A stretch of DNA of 33,860 nucleotides from Sphingomonas sp. (GTDB lineage: Bacteria > Pseudomonadota > Alphaproteobacteria > Sphingomonadales > Sphingomonadaceae), in assembly GCF_026460985.1 (NCBI RefSeq), contig NZ_JAPKNM010000028.1, forward strand, positions 1 through 33,860, read 5' to 3'. Every line of letters starts with the position of its first letter. The stretch's first letter is position 1. Positions 21,981-29,664 of the stretch are shown piece by piece. Both the position numbers and the translations under genes were made by a program. The notes below the pieces were generated by a model that had not been told where the DNA came from, did not search any database, and worked only from the letters and a program-made list of their open reading frames with translations.

Positions 21981-24491
21981 CTACTCGTAGCGCAGGGCAT
22001 GGACCGGATTGGTGCGCGCGACGCGGAAGGCGTGCGCGCCGATCGTGGCGATGGCGATCGCCAGCGCAAGCGTGCCCGAGAGCACGAAGGGAACCGGGGT
22101 CAGATCGACGCGGATGTCGAACTGGTTGAGCCAGTCGCGCATCACCCACCACGCCACCGGCCAGGCGATCAGATTGGCGATCAGCACCGGCCGGCTGAAC
22201 TGCCACACCAGCAGCCGCACGATGTCGCGGGTGCGCGCGCCGAGCACCTTGCGGATCCCGATCTCCTTGGTCCGGCGCTCGGCGGTGAAGGCGGCGAGCC
22301 CGAACAGGCCGAGGCAGCCGATCACCGCGGCGAGGATGGCGAACATCCCGAACAGCTGGGCGCGGGTCTCGTCGCGATTGTAGAGATTGTGGACCACCTC
22401 GGTGACCGAGCGCGCCTCGAAGGGGAGTTCGGGTACCAGCCGCTTCCAGATCGCCTCGATCCTGTCGCGGATCGGCTTGGCGTCGCCGACATGGCGCACG
22501 AGCAACGTGTAATAGCCGCGGGTCTGGTAGAAATAGACGATCGGCTGGAGCGGCTGGCGGACGCTGCGATAGCGTACGTCGCTCACCACGCCGACCACCG
22601 TGGCGGGGACCCAATTGCCCGCCTCGGGCACGGTGAAGCCGATCTGGACCTGCTTGCCGATGGCCGCCTGCGGCGTGGCGAAACCGAGCCTTTTGGCCGC
22701 CATCTCGGAGAGGACGACGTTGGTGCCGCGCGCGACGAGCGCCTTCTCCGCCGCGATGTCGGTCGGCGACGGCGTGGTCGAATCGTCCATCGCGATCGCT
22801 TCGGAGAAGTTGCGGCCGGCGAGCAGCCTCATCCCCAGCGCGTCCTTGACCCCCGGATCGATGCCGTAGACGCCGAGCTGCACATATTCGGTCTGGCCGG
22901 GCAGCCGGGCCGACGTCATCGAGTTGTTGCCCGGGGCGACCGCGATCGTGGTCCGGCCGGCGGCGGTCACGCCGGGGACCCGGCGGACCTCCTCGACCAT
23001 CGTCCGCATGACGGCCTCCGCCTGCGGCTCGTTGATCCCGCCTACCTGGATCAGCCCTTCGCGCTTGTAGCCGGCGTCCATCGTCCGCGCGTAGATCGTC
23101 TGCGAATAGACGATCGCGGTGCAGATGATCAGCCCGATCGACACCGCGAACTGGCCGACCACCAGCAGGTTGCGCAGCCGCCCGCTCCCCTCGGCATCGG
23201 CGGCCGACTTGTTCGCCTTGAGCACACGCGCCGGCTGGAAGCGCGAAAGGTACAGCGCCGGATAGACGCCCCCGGCGAGGCCGACGAGGATCGCCAGGAG
23301 GACGACCGGGAGCAAGATGCCGTCGCTGCCCAGATAGCGGATCTGCATTTCCGCATCGAGGAAGTCGTTGAGCAGCGGCAGCGCGAGCTCGGCAAGGGCC
23401 AGCGCCACGAGCGTGGCGATGCCGGCCACGAGGATCGATTCGCCAACGAACTGGACGATCAACTGCCTGCGCGTCGCGCCCAGCACCTTGCGCAGCGCCA
23501 CCTCTCGCGCCCGCTGCGAGGCCCGGGCGGTGGCGAGATTGGTGAAGTTGATGCACGCCATGCCGAGGATCATCAGCGCGACGACCGCGAAGGTGAGGAT
23601 CGTCTGCTTGTCGCTCCCCGCGGTCTGGGTGGCATTCTGCGCCTCGCCGAGATGGACGTCGCGGACATTGGTCAGCCGCCAGTCCTGATGGTCGCCGGGA
23701 TTGGTCACCGGACCGCCATCGGCGGGATCGTTCGGGATGTTGCGCTTCTCCCAGGCCGGGAACTGCGCCATCAGCTGCTTCGCATGCGTACCCGGGCGCA
23801 GCTTCACATAGACATAGCCGCCCTGCGAGTTCCACGAGGTCAGGAAGGTGGGGATCTTGCCGAAATAGCTCTGGGGATTGAAGCGGGCCACCGCGCCCAT
23901 GCGCAGATGCGTGTTCTTGGGCAGATCCTTGAACACGCCGGTGACGCGATAGTCCTCCTTCAGGTCCGAGCTCAGCACCGTGATCGTCTTTCCGATCGGG
24001 TTCTGGGAACCGAAATACTTCTTCGCCTCGGTCTCGCTCAGCACCAGCGCGCGGGGATCGTCGAGCGCATGCACCGCGTCGCCGCGCACGAACGGCAGCT
24101 GTAGGATGTCGAAGATGTTGCCGTCGGCGAAGAAGGTGCCCTCAGGACTATAGGCTTGCCCGTTCAGGATGAAGGTGAAGCCCTGGTTGGTGATGTAGAC
24201 GCGCTTCTCGACCTGCGGGAAATCCTTCTGCAGTGCGAGGCCCGAGGCGTAGCTCGTCACCTGCAGCTTGTACTCCTCGCCGCCCTGCTCGGTCGGCTTG
24301 TAGAAGTCCTGCAGCTGATACGCATTCCCCGCGCCCGGCATCCAGCTGTCATAGCTGAACTCGTAGCGGACGAAGGTGAGGATCAGCAGGCACGCGGCGA
24401 TGCCGAGCGACAGGCCGAAGATGTTGATGAAGGCATAGACCTTGTTCTTGGCCAGCGCCCTCAGGCCGACGGTCACATAATTGCGCCACAT
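21981..24491 (-). CDS. MacB/FtsX-type ABC exporter permease 2 (downstream paralogue)
   Basis: 836-residue inner-membrane permease with two MacB-type periplasmic plus FtsX repeats. Hydrophobic segments: about 19-42, then a large periplasmic region to about 295, then 297-320, 352-375, 393-413 and 441-463, a second periplasmic region, and three more segments near the C-terminus, so roughly eight in all. EVALRKVLGATRRQLIVQF after the first FtsX block and KEIGIRKVLGARTRDIVRLLVWQFSRPVLIANL near the end are the coupling-helix motifs that contact the ATPase. It starts MWRNYVTVGLRALAKNK, ten bases after the stop of its paralogue. Export substrate unknown; macrolide, peptide or lipoprotein-related roles are known in the family. 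Confidence 0.93.
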   Translation of the reverse strand: MWRNYVTVGLRALAKNKVYAFINIFGLSLGIAACLLILTFVRYEFSYDSWMPGAGNAYQLQDFYKPTEQGGEEYKLQVTSYASGLALQKDFPQVEKRVYITNQGFTFILNGQAYSPEGTFFADGNIFDILQLPFVRGDAVHALDDPRALVLSETEAKKYFGSQNPIGKTITVLSSDLKEDYRVTGVFKDLPKNTHLRMGAVARFNPQSYFGKIPTFLTSWNSQGGYVYVKLRPGTHAKQLMAQFPAWEKRNIPNDPADGGPVTNPGDHQDWRLTNVRDVHLGEAQNATQTAGSDKQTILTFAVVALMILGMACINFTNLATARASQRAREVALRKVLGATRRQLIVQFVGESILVAGIATLVALALAELALPLLNDFLDAEMQIRYLGSDGILLPVVLLAILVGLAGGVYPALYLSRFQPARVLKANKSAADAEGSGRLRNLLVVGQFAVSIGLIICTAIVYSQTIYARTMDAGYKREGLIQVGGINEPQAEAVMRTMVEEVRRVPGVTAAGRTTIAVAPGNNSMTSARLPGQTEYVQLGVYGIDPGVKDALGMRLLAGRNFSEAIAMDDSTTPSPTDIAAEKALVARGTNVVLSEMAAKRLGFATPQAAIGKQVQIGFTVPEAGNWVPATVVGVVSDVRYRSVRQPLQPIVYFYQTRGYYTLLVRHVGDAKPIRDRIEAIWKRLVPELPFEARSVTEVVHNLYNRDETRAQLFGMFAILAAVIGCLGLFGLAAFTAERRTKEIGIRKVLGARTRDIVRLLVWQFSRPVLIANLIAWPVAWWVMRDWLNQFDIRVDLTPVPFVLSGTLALAIAIATIGAHAFRVARTNPVHALRYE

Positions 24492-24501
24492 GTGCAGGTT
24501 C

Positions 24502-26958
24502 CTACTCGTAGCGAAGCGCGTGGATGGGGTTGGTGCGGGCGACCCGCAGCGACTGGCCGGCGACGGTGGCGACCGCGATGGCGAGCGCGAGCAATGCGGC
24601 CAGGACGAACGGCGTGGGCGTCAGCGCGATACGGATGTCGAAGGTGTTGAGCCATTCGCGCATCGCCCACCAGGCGACCGGCCAGGCGACCAGATTGGCG
24701 AGCACCACCGGCCTGGAGAACTGCCAGACCAGCAGCCGCACGATGTCGCGCACCTTGGCGCCCAGCACCTTGCGGATGCCGATCTCCTTGGTCCGTCGTT
24801 CGGTCGCGAACGAGGCGAGGCTGTAGAGGCCGAGACAGGCGATCACGATCGCGAGCAGCGAGAAGGATGCGAACAGCAGCGTGCGCGCGCGATCGGCCGC
24901 GTAGAGTTCGCGGACGATGTCGTCTGCGAAGCGCGCCTCGAACGGGATTTCGGGCTCGAACTTGCGCCATACCTTGTTCAGCGCCGCCATCACCTCGCCT
25001 GGGCGCGCCGCGGCGAAGCGGACGAGCACCGTGTTGGTGCGATCGGGGTCATAGGTGAATACCATCGGCTCGATCGCATCGCGCGCGGTGCGGAACCGCG
25101 TGTCCTCGACCACGCCGACGATGGTCGCCGGAACCATGTTGAAGCCCCCGACGGCGATTTGCACGACTTGCCCGATCGCCGCCTGCGGCGTCCGGTACCC
25201 GAACTTCGCCGCAGCCGCGCGGTTGACCACGACGTTCATCCCGCGCGCGATCAGCGCCGGGGGCGCCTGCCCGCTGATCCGGTCGCCGGCAAAGCGGTCG
25301 CCGAGCAGGCGGCCGGCGAGCAGGTCTATTCCCATCGTCTCGAGGAAGGGGGCGTCGACGCCGAAAAAGCCCATCGACTGATAGTCCGCGGCGCCCTGCA
25401 CGCGCATCAGGCTCTGCGTCTTCGCCGTCGAGGCCAGCCCCAATTCGGTGCGCGCAGTGACCGTGACCCCGGGGATGGCGAGCATCGCGGCGCGCGCCGC
25501 CTCATATTCGGCCCCTTGCGTGAAGCGCCAGGCATTGGCGATCTGGACCAGTCCGTCGCGGCGATAGCCGGGATCGACGGTCTCGACGAAGCGTGTCTGC
25601 GACCAGATCACCGAAGTACAGACGATCAGCCCGATAGCGATCGCGAACTGGAAGACGACGAGCGCGGCGCGGAACCGCCCGCTACCCGGCGTCTCGACCG
25701 AGGACTTGTTGGCGCGGAGCACCTCGGCGGGCTGGAAGCGGCTGAGATAGAAGGCCGGATAGAGGCCGCCCAGCAGCCCCGTCGCCGCGAAGAGCCCGAG
25801 CGCGGGCCAGAACATGCCGCCCTTGCCGAAATAGGCGATGTGGAGATCGGCACCCACCAGGGCAGCGATCCACGGCGTCGCGAGCTCGACGATCGCCAGT
25901 GCGAGCAGCATCGCGACTGCGGCCAGCACCAGGCTCTCGCCGAGAAACTGGACGATCAGTTGCCCGCGCGATGCGCCGAGCACCTTGCGGAGCGCCACTT
26001 CACGGGCGCGCTGGGTTGCGCGCGCGGTGGAAAGGTTGACGAAGTTCATCACCGCCATGCCGAGCGTCAGCAGCGCGACCACCGCGAAGGTCGCCAGCGA
26101 ACGCGGATCGCCGCCGGGGGTCATCGCCTTTTCCTGCGCCGCGCCCAGATGGACGTCGCCGAGCGGCACCAGCCGGAAATCCATGAGGTCGGACATCGTC
26201 GCCGGCTTGCCCTCGATCGTCTCGACGGGGATCGCGCGCTTTTCCCAGCCGGGAAGCGTCCTGTTGATCGCCACGGCGTCGGCACCGGGGCGGAGCTTGA
26301 CGAAGTGCTGCTGGTCGAAATTGCCCCAGCCCTGATAGGGGACCTGGCTCGGGTCGCGGCGGAAAACGATGCCGAGCTTCAGGCTGGTGTTGCGCGGCAA
26401 GTCGCGCAGCACGCCGCTCACCCGATAGTCGCGCTTGCCGGGGCCGGCACCAAGGCTCAGCAGCTTGCCCAGCGCATCGGCGGTGCCGAACTGGCGGATC
26501 GCCTCGCTCTCGGTCATCACGACCGAATTGGTGTCGGGCAGCACGCTCGCCACCGAACCCTGCGCAAAGGGTAGATCGAAGACCGTGAAGAAGGTCGGGT
26601 CGACCGTCGTCGCCTCGAGGAACATCGGCTGGCCGTCATGCTCGGTGACAGTCTTGCCCAGCGCCACCGAGGTCATGGCCTCGATCTGCGGAAAACCGCT
26701 GGCCAGCCTCTCGTACAGCGGGAAGGCGCTCGCCTGGCTGTGGACCGCCGGCTGCGCGGGTGGATGGATCGTCGTCTGGACCTGATAGACACGATCGCTG
26801 TCGGGCAGCCAGCTGTCGTAGCTTTGCTCGTAGCGCACATAGCCGAGGATCAGCAGGCAGCCGGCGAGCCCTAGCGCCAGCCCGCCGATGTTGATCGCGG
26901 CATAGGCGCGGTTGGCCGCCAGCAGCCGCAGTGCGATCGTCAGATAGTTACGCCACAT
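24502..26958 (-). CDS. MacB/FtsX-type ABC exporter permease 1 (upstream paralogue)
   Basis: 818 residues with the same architecture as the following gene: MWRNYLTIALRLLAANRAYAAINIGGLALGLAGCLLIL at the start, a MacB-type periplasmic domain, FtsX segments with EVALRKVLGASRGQLIVQFLGES, and the C-terminal KEIGIRKVLGAKVRDIVRLLVWQFSRPVVLANL. The two proteins are clearly paralogous throughout and may form a heterodimer with a dimeric ATPase. The start at 26958 is chosen because it aligns with the paralogue and has GGAAGGGG seven bases upstream; the longer frame up to 27036 runs into a palindromic repeat. No nucleotide-binding domain is fused; the ATPase is encoded upstream. Confidence 0.93.
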   Translation of the reverse strand: MWRNYLTIALRLLAANRAYAAINIGGLALGLAGCLLILGYVRYEQSYDSWLPDSDRVYQVQTTIHPPAQPAVHSQASAFPLYERLASGFPQIEAMTSVALGKTVTEHDGQPMFLEATTVDPTFFTVFDLPFAQGSVASVLPDTNSVVMTESEAIRQFGTADALGKLLSLGAGPGKRDYRVSGVLRDLPRNTSLKLGIVFRRDPSQVPYQGWGNFDQQHFVKLRPGADAVAINRTLPGWEKRAIPVETIEGKPATMSDLMDFRLVPLGDVHLGAAQEKAMTPGGDPRSLATFAVVALLTLGMAVMNFVNLSTARATQRAREVALRKVLGASRGQLIVQFLGESLVLAAVAMLLALAIVELATPWIAALVGADLHIAYFGKGGMFWPALGLFAATGLLGGLYPAFYLSRFQPAEVLRANKSSVETPGSGRFRAALVVFQFAIAIGLIVCTSVIWSQTRFVETVDPGYRRDGLVQIANAWRFTQGAEYEAARAAMLAIPGVTVTARTELGLASTAKTQSLMRVQGAADYQSMGFFGVDAPFLETMGIDLLAGRLLGDRFAGDRISGQAPPALIARGMNVVVNRAAAAKFGYRTPQAAIGQVVQIAVGGFNMVPATIVGVVEDTRFRTARDAIEPMVFTYDPDRTNTVLVRFAAARPGEVMAALNKVWRKFEPEIPFEARFADDIVRELYAADRARTLLFASFSLLAIVIACLGLYSLASFATERRTKEIGIRKVLGAKVRDIVRLLVWQFSRPVVLANLVAWPVAWWAMREWLNTFDIRIALTPTPFVLAALLALAIAVATVAGQSLRVARTNPIHALRYE

Positions 26959-26975
26959 ATGGCATCCCCTTCCTG

Positions 26976-27077
26976 CTCCCCTCCCCACCTGCTCGGCGGG
27001 GGTAGGGAGAGGGACATGGCCGCGAGGGCGAGCCACTACCCCTCTCCCCTGCCCTCTCCCCGCGAGCGGCGAGAGGG
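26976..27077. repeat. Palindromic intergenic repeat, family C
   Basis: About 100 bp inside the exporter operon, between the ATPase gene and the first permease gene. The left half has CCCTCCCC and GGTAGGGAGAGGG; the right half has TACCCCTCTCCCCTGCCCTCTCCCCGCGAG and a closing GAGAGGG, so the ends can pair in more than one way. Inner CATGGCCGCGAGGGCGAGCC is less symmetric. Sequence and length differ from families A and B. Confidence 0.7.
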
Positions 27078-27085
27078 TGACTTCT

Positions 27086-27766
27086 TCACGCCGCCCGGCG
27101 CCGCTCCTGCAGGATGCGGCCGTCGAGCATCGACACGATCCGCCCCGCGTAATCGGCGTGCGCCGGCGAGTGCGTGACCATCACGATCGTCGAACCCTCG
27201 GCATTGAGCGTCTGAAGCATCCGCATCACTTCCTCGCCATGGTGTGTGTCGAGGTTGCCGGTCGGCTCGTCGGCGAGGATCAGCTTGGGGTTGGCGACGA
27301 GCGCGCGCGCCACCGCGACGCGCTGCTGCTGGCCGCCCGAGAGCTGACTCGGCCTGTGCCGCGCGCGATGGGCGATGCCTACCTTGTCCATGACCTCGTC
27401 TACGCGGCGCTTGCGCTCGGAAGCGGAGACATTGTGATAGAGCAAGGCGAGCTCGACATTGTCGCGGACCGACAGTTCGTCGACCAGGTTGAAGCTCTGG
27501 AAGATGAAGCCGATGCTCTCCTTGCGCACGTCGGCGAGCTTGCTCTCGGAGAGGCCGGCGACTTCCTTGCCATTGAACACGTACGACCCGGACGAAGGGC
27601 TATCGAGCATCCCGACCATGTTGAGCAGGGTCGACTTCCCGCAGCCCGAAGGCCCCATGATCGCGACGAACTCGCCCTCGGCGATGTCGAGATCGATCGC
27701 GTCGAGCGCGGTCGTCTGCACCGTGTCGGTACGGTAGACCTTGGAGAGTTCGCGCATCGTCAGCAT
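27086..27766 (-). CDS. MacB/LolD-type ABC exporter ATPase
   Basis: 226 residues, full length for a stand-alone exporter ATPase. Walker [10 protein letters not shown] (about 38-46), Q-loop [14 protein letters not shown], signature [15 protein letters not shown], Walker [13 protein letters not shown], switch His in VTHSP. The QSFNL and DEPTGNLD forms are typical of MacB/LolD-type type VII ABC exporters. AGGGA lies six bases before the ATG, which is 20 bases after the adaptor stop. It drives the two FtsX-type permeases encoded downstream. Confidence 0.95.
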   Translation of the reverse strand: MLTMRELSKVYRTDTVQTTALDAIDLDIAEGEFVAIMGPSGCGKSTLLNMVGMLDSPSSGSYVFNGKEVAGLSESKLADVRKESIGFIFQSFNLVDELSVRDNVELALLYHNVSASERKRRVDEVMDKVGIAHRARHRPSQLSGGQQQRVAVARALVANPKLILADEPTGNLDTHHGEEVMRMLQTLNAEGSTIVMVTHSPAHADYAGRIVSMLDGRILQERRRAA

Positions 27767-27786
27767 GGAATTCCCTTTCGTTGGAA

Positions 27787-29037
27787 TTATTTGGTCAGGT
27801 CCAGGCGCGTCTTGTCGGTGTAGCCGGTATAAGGCGAGGTCAGCACCTTCTCGCCGGCATCGAGCCCCTCGAGCACTTCGATGAACTCGGCGTTGCGGCG
27901 GCCGAGACGGACGTTGCGCTTGACCGCGCCGGTACCGTCCGGGGTGACCACGAAGATCCAGTTGCCGCCGGTCTCGTTGTAGAAGGCGCCGTTGGGAACG
28001 AGCAGAGCCGGAGCCGGATCGCCGAGCGTCAGGCGCGCCTGCATCGTCTGGCCGCGCTGGATGTTGGCGGGCTCGGCCCCGACGAACTGCAGGTCGACCT
28101 GGAACTGGCCGTTCTGCACCTGCGGATAGATCTTGGTGACCTTGGCGTCGTAGCGCTTGCCGCCGAAATCGAGGCTCGCGCGCTGCTGGAGCTGGACGCG
28201 GCCGAGATAGAATTCGTCGACCCCGGCGATCAGCTTGTTGCGGCCGGGGCTGTCGATCTGCCCCACCCGCTCGCCGCGCTGGAGTGACTGGCCGACCTGG
28301 ACCGAGAAGCCCGAGAGCTGCCCGGCGACCGGCGCGCGCAGCTGGAGCGCGTCGAGATTGGCGCGCGCGATGGCGAGGCCCGACTGCATCGATTGCGCCG
28401 CCGCCGCCTGCTGCGAGAGCTGGCTGCCCTGGAGCCGCTCGTCGGTGGCCTGGCTGCGCTTCAGCGCCGCGAGGTTGCGCTGGCTGAGCGCGTAATCGGC
28501 CTGGGTGTCGGCGAACTGCTTGCCGGAGACGAAGCCCTTCTCGGCAAGCGGCTTCTCACGGTCGTACTGGCGACGCGCCTTGTCATAGGCCGTCTCCGCC
28601 GCGAGCACCGCGCGCTCGTTCGCGAGCCGGGTCTGGGCGAGCGACAGCTCCTGGCTGCGCATGTTGTTGATCTGCTGCTCGACCTCGGTCTGGCGCGCGA
28701 GCGTCGAGAGCTGGAGCTCGGCGTTGGAGAGCAAGGCGATCGGCTGGCCCTGGGCGACGGTCGCGCCGTCCTCGACCAGCATCTTCTCGACCCGGCCGCC
28801 CTCGACCGCGTCGATATAGACGGTGAGCAAAGGCGTAACCCGCGCGCGCAGCGGGATGAAATCGTCGAACGTGCCTCGCGTCACGGTGGAGATGGTGACA
28901 TTGTCGGCGCCGACGGTCTGGCTCGATCCCGAAGGCGCGAACCACCAGAACAGCAAGGCCGCGACCAACGCCAACGCCCCGCCGAGCGCGGCCTTGACCT
29001 TGGTCGACAGCTTCCGCGTCTCGACCACCTGGTCCAT
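27787..29037 (-). CDS. MacA/HlyD-type periplasmic adaptor
   Basis: 416 residues from the chosen start MDQVVETRKLSTKVKAA. One N-terminal membrane anchor (about residues 14-34), then a barrel/lipoyl half (GRVEKMLVEDGATVAQGQPIALLSNAEL), a long coiled-coil hairpin (about 105-215), the second lipoyl half (LQLRAPVAGQLSGFSVQVGQSLQRGERVGQI) and a beta-barrel. Such adaptors bridge inner-membrane ABC permeases to an outer-membrane channel. In-frame Met codons at 29100, 29094 and 29079 exist, but the predicted sigma-54 transcription start near 29095 excludes the first and makes the next unlikely, and GGGAG lies four bases before 29037. First gene of adaptor-ATPase-permease-permease. Confidence 0.9.
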   Translation of the reverse strand: MDQVVETRKLSTKVKAALGGALALVAALLFWWFAPSGSSQTVGADNVTISTVTRGTFDDFIPLRARVTPLLTVYIDAVEGGRVEKMLVEDGATVAQGQPIALLSNAELQLSTLARQTEVEQQINNMRSQELSLAQTRLANERAVLAAETAYDKARRQYDREKPLAEKGFVSGKQFADTQADYALSQRNLAALKRSQATDERLQGSQLSQQAAAAQSMQSGLAIARANLDALQLRAPVAGQLSGFSVQVGQSLQRGERVGQIDSPGRNKLIAGVDEFYLGRVQLQQRASLDFGGKRYDAKVTKIYPQVQNGQFQVDLQFVGAEPANIQRGQTMQARLTLGDPAPALLVPNGAFYNETGGNWIFVVTPDGTGAVKRNVRLGRRNAEFIEVLEGLDAGEKVLTSPYTGYTDKTRLDLTK

Positions 29038-29105
29038 TCCGCTCCCGGTGACGGGGCGATCCCCCGCATCTTTCTGCATCCGAACGACACCCATGGTCAT
29101 GACTT

Positions 29106-29122
29106 AGCAACCCCCGTGCCAA
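29106..29122 (-). promoter_or_regulatory. Sigma-54 promoter of the exporter operon
   Basis: Read on the minus strand: TTGGCACGGGGGTTGCT. It matches the sigma-54 consensus TGGCACG-N4-TTGC(A/T), with the invariant GG and GC dinucleotides at correct spacing. The predicted transcription start is about 12 bases after the GC, near 29095, leaving a leader of about 58 bases to the ATG at 29037. The divergent gene at 29665 encodes a sigma-54 activator. The match is seen directly; activity is inferred. Confidence 0.88.
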
Positions 29123-29152
29123 GCCCGGACCGGAGGCATGGTTCGAGACTGA

Positions 29153-29380
29153 TCACAGGAAGGCACCGGTACAAGCGTCCGATTTCGAACACTTCTGTCC
29201 GAAATCGAACGCCAGGCTGATCGATACGAAGCCCAGCCGGAGCAGCGCGTGGCCGCTCTCCGCGCGCACCGCCACGTCGAGCGCGGCCTGCGGCTTGCCC
29301 GCAAACGCGGCCGCCGCGCAGGCGAGCGCGCCCAGCAGCACTGCATTTCGCGCCACTTTTCCGCGTCGGCTCCCAGACAC
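29153..29380 (-). CDS. Possible small exported protein
   Basis: 75 residues from a GTG at 29380 that has GAGGA eight bases upstream. The N-terminus MSGSRRGKVARNAVLLGALACAAAAFA looks like a signal peptide, and the mature part is short with two Cys (QKCSKSDACTG). It ends 53 bases before the predicted exporter transcription start, and its last codons contain the two activator sites, so the coding appearance may be accidental. If real, it is read toward the exporter operon. No family recognised. Confidence 0.4.
   Translation of the reverse strand: MSGSRRGKVARNAVLLGALACAAAAFAGKPQAALDVAVRAESGHALLRLGFVSISLAFDFGQKCSKSDACTGAFL
29177..29210 (-). promoter_or_regulatory. Paired upstream activator sites
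   Basis: Two 14-base sites, exactly 20 bases apart: on the minus strand GTTCGATTTCGGAC (29210-29197) and GTTCGAAATCGGAC (29190-29177). They differ only in the central TTT/AAA, so the pair is both a near-direct and a near-inverted repeat. They centre about 88 and 108 bases upstream of the predicted sigma-54 start, the usual range for enhancer sites of NtrC-type activators, and two helical turns apart. Likely bound by the divergent response regulator; they overlap a possible small reading frame. Confidence 0.7.
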
Positions 29381-29460
29381 TTGTGCATTCCTCGCCAGCT
29401 ATTGCCTGCGCTTCTCTCAGCAGGAGCCGTGCCAAATGCCGCGCCAGCGAGGTGATAGAT

Positions 29461-29601
29461 CTCCTTCTCCCCTTGTGGGAGAAGGAAGGGGCCCGCTCGC
29501 GAAGCGAGTGGGAAGGATGAGGGGGACATGAGTCTCACTCCCCCTCACCCTTCCGTCGACTAACGTCGGCTCCCTCCCTCTCCCACAAGGGGAGAGGGAA
29601 G
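29461..29601. repeat. Palindromic intergenic repeat, family D
   Basis: About 140 bp. Left end CTCCTTCTCCCCTTGTGGGA and right end CCCTCTCCCACAAGGGGAGAG are inverted repeats; inside are CCCGCTCGCGAAGCGAGTGGG (a small hairpin) and GATGAGGGGGA facing TCCCCCTCACCC. The middle GTCGACTAACGTCGGC is less symmetric. It lies between the divergent exporter and regulator transcripts. The ATG at 29602 sits directly at its edge, which argues against that codon as the real regulator start. Confidence 0.8.
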
Positions 29602-29608
29602 ATGGACA

Positions 29609-29625
29609 TTGGCACGCATTTTGAT
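29609..29625 (+). promoter_or_regulatory. Degenerate sigma-54-like promoter before the regulator gene
   Basis: TTGGCACGCATTTTGAT matches the sigma-54 consensus and spacing except that the -12 dinucleotide is GA, not GC. The predicted start near 29636 would leave a leader of about 29 bases to the ATG at 29665. No partner activator sites were seen on this side. It may be weak, inactive or coincidental. Confidence 0.35.
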
Positions 29626-29664
29626 TGTCCGGAATCGCACAGCCGCTGTACGGGAGTGGACGGC

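Noticed and set aside
20300..22069. A 589-codon minus-strand frame across the ferredoxin reductase gene and tRNA-Pro
   Set aside because: It runs through a tRNA and is antisense to a well-supported flavoprotein gene.
21999..26574. Two long plus-strand frames (21999-24104 and 24481-26574) opposite the permeases
   Set aside because: Low-complexity antisense shadows; their similarity to each other only reflects that the two permeases are paralogues.
29602..29664. ATG at 29602 as the start of the sigma-54 regulator
   Set aside because: It lies at the edge of a palindromic repeat and before the sigma-54-like promoter; the receiver domain begins right after the ATG at 29665, which has its own Shine-Dalgarno.
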